DNA of 8,093 bases from an uncultured Clostridium sp. Lineage in GTDB: Bacteria > Bacillota > Clostridia > TANB77 > CAG-508. Positions 5,824-8,093 of this stretch are shown piece after piece. The notes under the pieces were generated by a model. It worked only from the letters and a program-made list of their open reading frames with translations. It ran no database searches and was not told the origin of the DNA. How positions within the stretch are numbered: position 1 is the stretch's first letter; each line of letters starts with the position of its first letter. The stretch covers positions 1 to 8,093 of the forward strand of contig CAMMEP010000060.1 in NCBI GenBank assembly GCA_946495905.1. Reading direction: 5' to 3'. Position numbers and translations under genes: made by a program.

Positions 5824-7076
5824 ACATACAGGAAATCATTGCTAAAAAAAGAGATAAACAAAGTTTAAGTAAAGAAGAAATTGAATTTTTCATAACAGAG
5901 TATGTGAAGGAAAATATTACAGATTATCAAGCATCTGCATTAATTATGGCAATATATATAAATGGAATGAATGAGGAAGAAATCACGAATCTAACTCTAG
6001 CAATGGCAAATTCGGGAGATATCTTGGATTTATCTGAATTAGGAAATGTAGTAGACAAACATAGCACAGGAGGGGTAGGAGATAAAGTGACTTTAATCCT
6101 AGCGCCTATCATTGCTTCTCTTGGAATACCAGTTGCCAAAATGTCAGGAAGAGGACTAGGATACACAGGTGGAACGATTGATAAATTAGAGTCTATTCCG
6201 GGATATCGAACGAACTTATCAGAGGAAGAGTTTATACAAAATGTAAAGAAAATAGGAATAAGTATCATTGGACAGACTCTAAACTTGGCACCGGCAGATA
6301 AAAAAATATATGCCTTAAGAGATGCAACTAGTACAACAGAAAGTATACCACTTATTGCATCTAGTATTATGAGTAAAAAAATTGCAGCAGGAGCTAATAA
6401 AATAGTACTAGATGTAACATATGGAAGCGGAGCATTTATGAAGACAAAAGAAAAGGCACAAGAGTTAGCAGATACCATGATAAAAATAGGAGAACTAGCA
6501 GGAAGAGAGACAGTAGCAGTTATTACTCCTATGGAACAGCCTTTAGGAAGAAATGTTGGAAACACATTGGAAGTAATAGAAGCAGTAGAAGCATTAAAAG
6601 GTAATATGGAAGAAGATGTAAAAGAAGTAGTGCTAGAACTAGGAAGCAATATGTTAAAACTAGCTGGAAAAGGTAACAATTTAGAAGAAAATAAGAAGAA
6701 AATGTTAGAAAACATACAAAACGGTAAAGCACTAGAAAAACTTAAAGAATTAGTAAAAAATCAAGGTGGAGATGTATCATATATAGAAGATACAAGTAAA
6801 TTTAAAAAAGCAAAATACATTATGCCAGTAGTTCTTCAAAAAGATGGAATAGTTAAAGAATTAAAAGCAGAAGAAATAGGAAAGTTATCCGTTTTTCTTG
6901 GAGGAGGACGAATAAGAAAAGAAGATGCTATTGATAGTAGTGTTGGTATTGTACTTAATAAGAAAATTGGAGATAAAATAGAAAAGAACGATATCGTAGC
7001 TTATATAAATGCAAATGATGAGAAAAAGGGAGAAGAAGCAGTAGAAAAAGTAAAAGAAATATATGAGATAATGTAA
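5820..7076 (+). CDS. pdp: Pyrimidine-nucleoside phosphorylase (thymidine phosphorylase family)
   Basis: This enzyme catalyses phosphorolysis of uridine, thymidine and/or deoxyuridine to the base and (deoxy)ribose-1-phosphate, in nucleoside salvage. It has DKHSTGGVGDK (79-89, phosphate binding), and SGRGLGYTGGTIDKLES (109-125) fits the family signature. The pyrimidine-binding residues R167, S182 and K186 lie in YALRDATS and ASSIMSKK and correspond to R171, S186 and K190 of E. coli thymidine phosphorylase. The C-terminal domain (about 335-418) has the usual FLGGGRIRKEDAID segment. At 418 aa it is slightly shorter than the usual 433-440. The SD GAAGGA sits 5 nt before ATG 5820, which overlaps the HAD stop codon. 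Whether the enzyme is Pdp-like (broad) or DeoA-like (thymidine) cannot be settled; pdp is preferred for a Firmicute. Confidence 0.95.
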   Translation: MNIQEIIAKKRDKQSLSKEEIEFFITEYVKENITDYQASALIMAIYINGMNEEEITNLTLAMANSGDILDLSELGNVVDKHSTGGVGDKVTLILAPIIASLGIPVAKMSGRGLGYTGGTIDKLESIPGYRTNLSEEEFIQNVKKIGISIIGQTLNLAPADKKIYALRDATSTTESIPLIASSIMSKKIAAGANKIVLDVTYGSGAFMKTKEKAQELADTMIKIGELAGRETVAVITPMEQPLGRNVGNTLEVIEAVEALKGNMEEDVKEVVLELGSNMLKLAGKGNNLEENKKKMLENIQNGKALEKLKELVKNQGGDVSYIEDTSKFKKAKYIMPVVLQKDGIVKELKAEEIGKLSVFLGGGRIRKEDAIDSSVGIVLNKKIGDKIEKNDIVAYINANDEKKGEEAVEKVKEIYEIM

Positions 7077-7097
7077 ACAAAAGAGATGAATAAAAGG

Positions 7098-7161
7098 TGA
7101 ACAAAAGGGACACTTTTAAAAGTTCAAAAAATTGAATTTTTAAGAGTGTCCCCTTTGTTCA
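7098..7161. repeat. 64-bp near-perfect palindrome with GGGACAC/GTGTCCC arms (hairpin, possible REP/MITE)
   Basis: Arms 7098-7127 and 7132-7161 pair at every position around a 4-A loop, except one A-C mismatch (7106/7153) and two G-U pairs (7115/7144, 7122/7137). The outer part is TGAACAAAAGGGACACT facing AGTGTCCCCTTTGTTCA. It lies between the convergent pdp and zinc-ribbon genes, so it could end transcription in both directions, but no long T-run follows on the plus strand. GGGACAC/GTGTCCC hairpins also recall palindromes spread by REP-associated transposases, which is recalled and not tested. Confidence 0.8.
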
Positions 7162-7168
7162 GCACAGT

Positions 7169-7408
7169 CTATAAATTTACATTTGGTTTGTAATCAACAA
7201 AACTATCTTTAGAAAAATATCTATTTAAATTTTTTATACTAATACCTGTATCATAAGAAATTGTCTCCATTGAACAGTTCATATCTGAATTTTCTAGAAA
7301 ATCTCTTAATTTACTCATTTCAAAATTATCTTTTGGTTGGCAGTTTGGACAAACATCGCCAGCACTTACAAAAAAACATCCACATCTACTACATTTATTA
7401 AATTGCAT
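7169..7408 (-). CDS. Small zinc-ribbon/helix-turn-helix protein (YvyF/TIGR03826-like)
   Basis: This is a 79-aa protein. An N-terminal zinc ribbon has the pattern CSRC ... CPNC (two CxxC pairs, near residues 6-9 and 20-23). A predicted helical segment follows (MSKLRDFLENSDMNC), then METISYDTGISIKNLNRYFSKDSF, which resembles a helix-turn-helix. The arrangement is like the small 'flagellar operon' protein YvyF of Firmicutes (recalled), but no flagellar gene is visible here. The start is placed at ATG 7408. The in-frame GTG at 7417 falls inside the SD GGAAGGGTG, which is about 6 nt before the ATG. It may be a small regulator, but function is unknown. Confidence 0.7.
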   Translation of the reverse strand: MQFNKCSRCGCFFVSAGDVCPNCQPKDNFEMSKLRDFLENSDMNCSMETISYDTGISIKNLNRYFSKDSFVDYKPNVNL

Positions 7409-7508
7409 ATTATTCACCCTTCCAAAACATTAAATTTATGAAAATATTGTATCACATAATTTTACAAAAAGGAACAAAAAAATGCAAAAAAATTCTTAAT
7501 AAAAACTA

Positions 7509-7537
7509 TTGCAAAAACAAAACTGTTAGTATAAAAT
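7509..7537 (+). promoter_or_regulatory. Candidate promoter upstream of the prepilin-like gene (distal)
   Basis: TTGCAA (7509-7514) and TAAAAT (7532-7537) are 17 nt apart, about 185 nt before the start of the prepilin-like gene. Each hexamer differs from consensus by one or two bases. Confidence 0.45.
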
Positions 7538-7599
7538 AAAAATATACTTAAAGTACAAGATGAATAAAACAGAAAGAAACAGGACATAATTTGAGAGAA

Positions 7600-7691
7600 A
7601 GTAATTATTCAAAATTTGCGTTTGAAATTACATCTTAGTAGTACATATATTTATAAAAATTAATTTTAATACATAATTTTGAATACTTACT
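7600..7691. repeat. 17-bp inverted repeat flanking a promoter-like sequence
   Basis: AGTAATTATTCAAAATT (7600-7616) and AATTTTGAATACTTACT (7675-7691) are inverse complements at 16 of 17 positions, with a 58-nt interior. The interior includes TTGAAA (7622-7627) and TATATT (7646-7651), 18 nt apart and pointing to the surface-protein gene at 7721. This is either the stem of a long 5'-UTR hairpin or the ends of an invertible promoter segment. Confidence 0.65.
7622..7651 (+). promoter_or_regulatory. Candidate proximal promoter inside the inverted repeat
   Basis: TTGAAA (7622-7627), an 18-nt spacer and TATATT (7646-7651) face the prepilin-like gene. The predicted start is near 7658, giving a leader of about 60 nt. 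Chance matches are common in such AT-rich DNA. Confidence 0.4.
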
Positions 7692-7720
7692 AGAAAACGA
7701 ATGAGAGGAGAAAAATAGAA

Positions 7721-8093
7721 ATGGAGAAATTAAAGAAATTTCAAAGAAGTTCACAAGAAAAAGGTATTACATTAGTGGCGCTTGTTATAACAATAATAAT
7801 TATAATAATTCTAGCCACAGTAACTATAAACTTTGCATTTGGAGATAATGGACTAATCCGTCAAGCAGAATTGGCAAGAGACTTAACAGCCAATAGCACA
7901 AAGTATGAAGAAGAAAGTACAGCAAATCTAGTAGCATATATGAATGAAGTAATGGGAGAACCAGGAAGCGGAAATGGTGATTCTGGTGGTGGAAATACAA
8001 CAGAAGATGGAGTGCCAATACCAGATGGATTCTATTACGTAGGTGGAACAAAAGAAGAAGGAGTAGTAATTTCCGATAATCCAGCAGATGAAG
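7721..8093 (+). CDS. Type IV prepilin-like surface protein, N-terminal part (3' end outside window)
   Basis: The frame is open from ATG 7721 to the window end (124 codons plus one base). After a basic leader (MEKLKKFQRSSQEKG) there is a prepilin-peptidase-like site, G15 followed by I16-T-L-V-A-L, and a hydrophobic helix (16-36). Next come FGDNGLIRQAELA, a typical mature-pilin helix, and a Gly/Ser/Asn-rich linker (80-95). The segment VPIPDGFYYVGGTKEEGVVISDN is recalled as the start of a domain seen in many clostridial surface proteins, often running on to FVWVPV-type repeats reminiscent of formylglycine-generating-enzyme folds. The Glu usually at +5 of mature type IV pilins is Ala here. The SD GAGAGGAG is 10 nt upstream. 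Function is inferred as an anchored surface or secretion-filament protein. Confidence 0.85.
   Translation, partial: MEKLKKFQRSSQEKGITLVALVITIIIIIILATVTINFAFGDNGLIRQAELARDLTANSTKYEEESTANLVAYMNEVMGEPGSGNGDSGGGNTTEDGVPIPDGFYYVGGTKEEGVVISDNPADE

Larger units (their letters stand above)
7418..7720. other. AT-rich non-coding region between the divergent zinc-ribbon and prepilin-like genes
   Basis: There are 303 bases without a convincing ORF on either strand. The stretch holds two plus-strand promoter-like pairs (7509-7537, 7622-7651), the 17-bp inverted repeat (7600-7616 with 7675-7691), and the SD GAGAGGAG (7703-7710) of the downstream gene. No tRNA-like or riboswitch-like fold was recognised. 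Confidence 0.7.

Noticed and set aside
5927..6732. Long minus-strand frames opposite pdp
   Set aside because: They mirror the conserved pdp gene, read as Ser/Leu/Phe-rich low-complexity protein, and lack translation signals.
7824..8051. Minus-strand 75-aa frame opposite the prepilin-like gene
   Set aside because: The plus-strand frame has SD, leader, processing site and membrane helix; the other is a Leu/His-rich shadow.

Overview
The window looks like a low-GC, AT-rich Firmicutes chromosome, most likely an uncultured gut-type member of the Clostridia. The evidence is the strong AGGAGG-type Shine-Dalgarno (SD) sites, the Firmicutes-like L1/L10/L12 proteins, U-tailed hairpin terminators, and a pilin-like N-terminus of the form G-ITLVALVITII. 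The lineage is an inference from sequence style; no marker fixes the species.

Region 1 (1-1584, plus strand) is the end of a ribosomal-protein operon: the 3' end of rplA (L1), an L10-type RNA leader with an overlapping terminator hairpin, rplJ (L10, probably starting at a TTG), an unusually long rplJ-rplL spacer holding a ~123-nt imperfect hairpin, rplL (L7/L12), and a strong intrinsic terminator. rpoB does not follow, although it does in many bacteria.

Region 2 (1622-3835, minus strand) holds a HEPN/minimal-nucleotidyltransferase gene pair (toxin-antitoxin type, genes overlapping by 19 nt) and a membrane-anchored HtrA/DegP-type serine protease with one PDZ domain. A perfect hairpin terminator for htrA lies between them.

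Region 3 (3958-7076, plus strand) is a probable four-gene operon behind a near-consensus promoter: a small membrane-anchored protein of unknown function, rnhB (RNase HII), a HAD-family phosphatase, and a pyrimidine-nucleoside phosphorylase. The last two overlap by ATGA, which suggests coupled translation and perhaps a shared role in nucleoside or sugar-phosphate salvage.

Region 4 (7077-8093) starts with a 64-bp near-perfect palindrome, followed by a small minus-strand zinc-ribbon/helix-turn-helix protein. A ~300-bp AT-rich regulatory region comes next. In it, a 17-bp inverted repeat flanks a promoter-like sequence. It leads into a type IV prepilin-like surface protein that runs off the window. 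The inverted repeat around a promoter-like element upstream of a surface protein, the terminator-overlapping L10 leader, and the non-coding palindromes are the parts most worth checking. I see no CRISPR array, tRNA, rRNA or intact insertion sequence.
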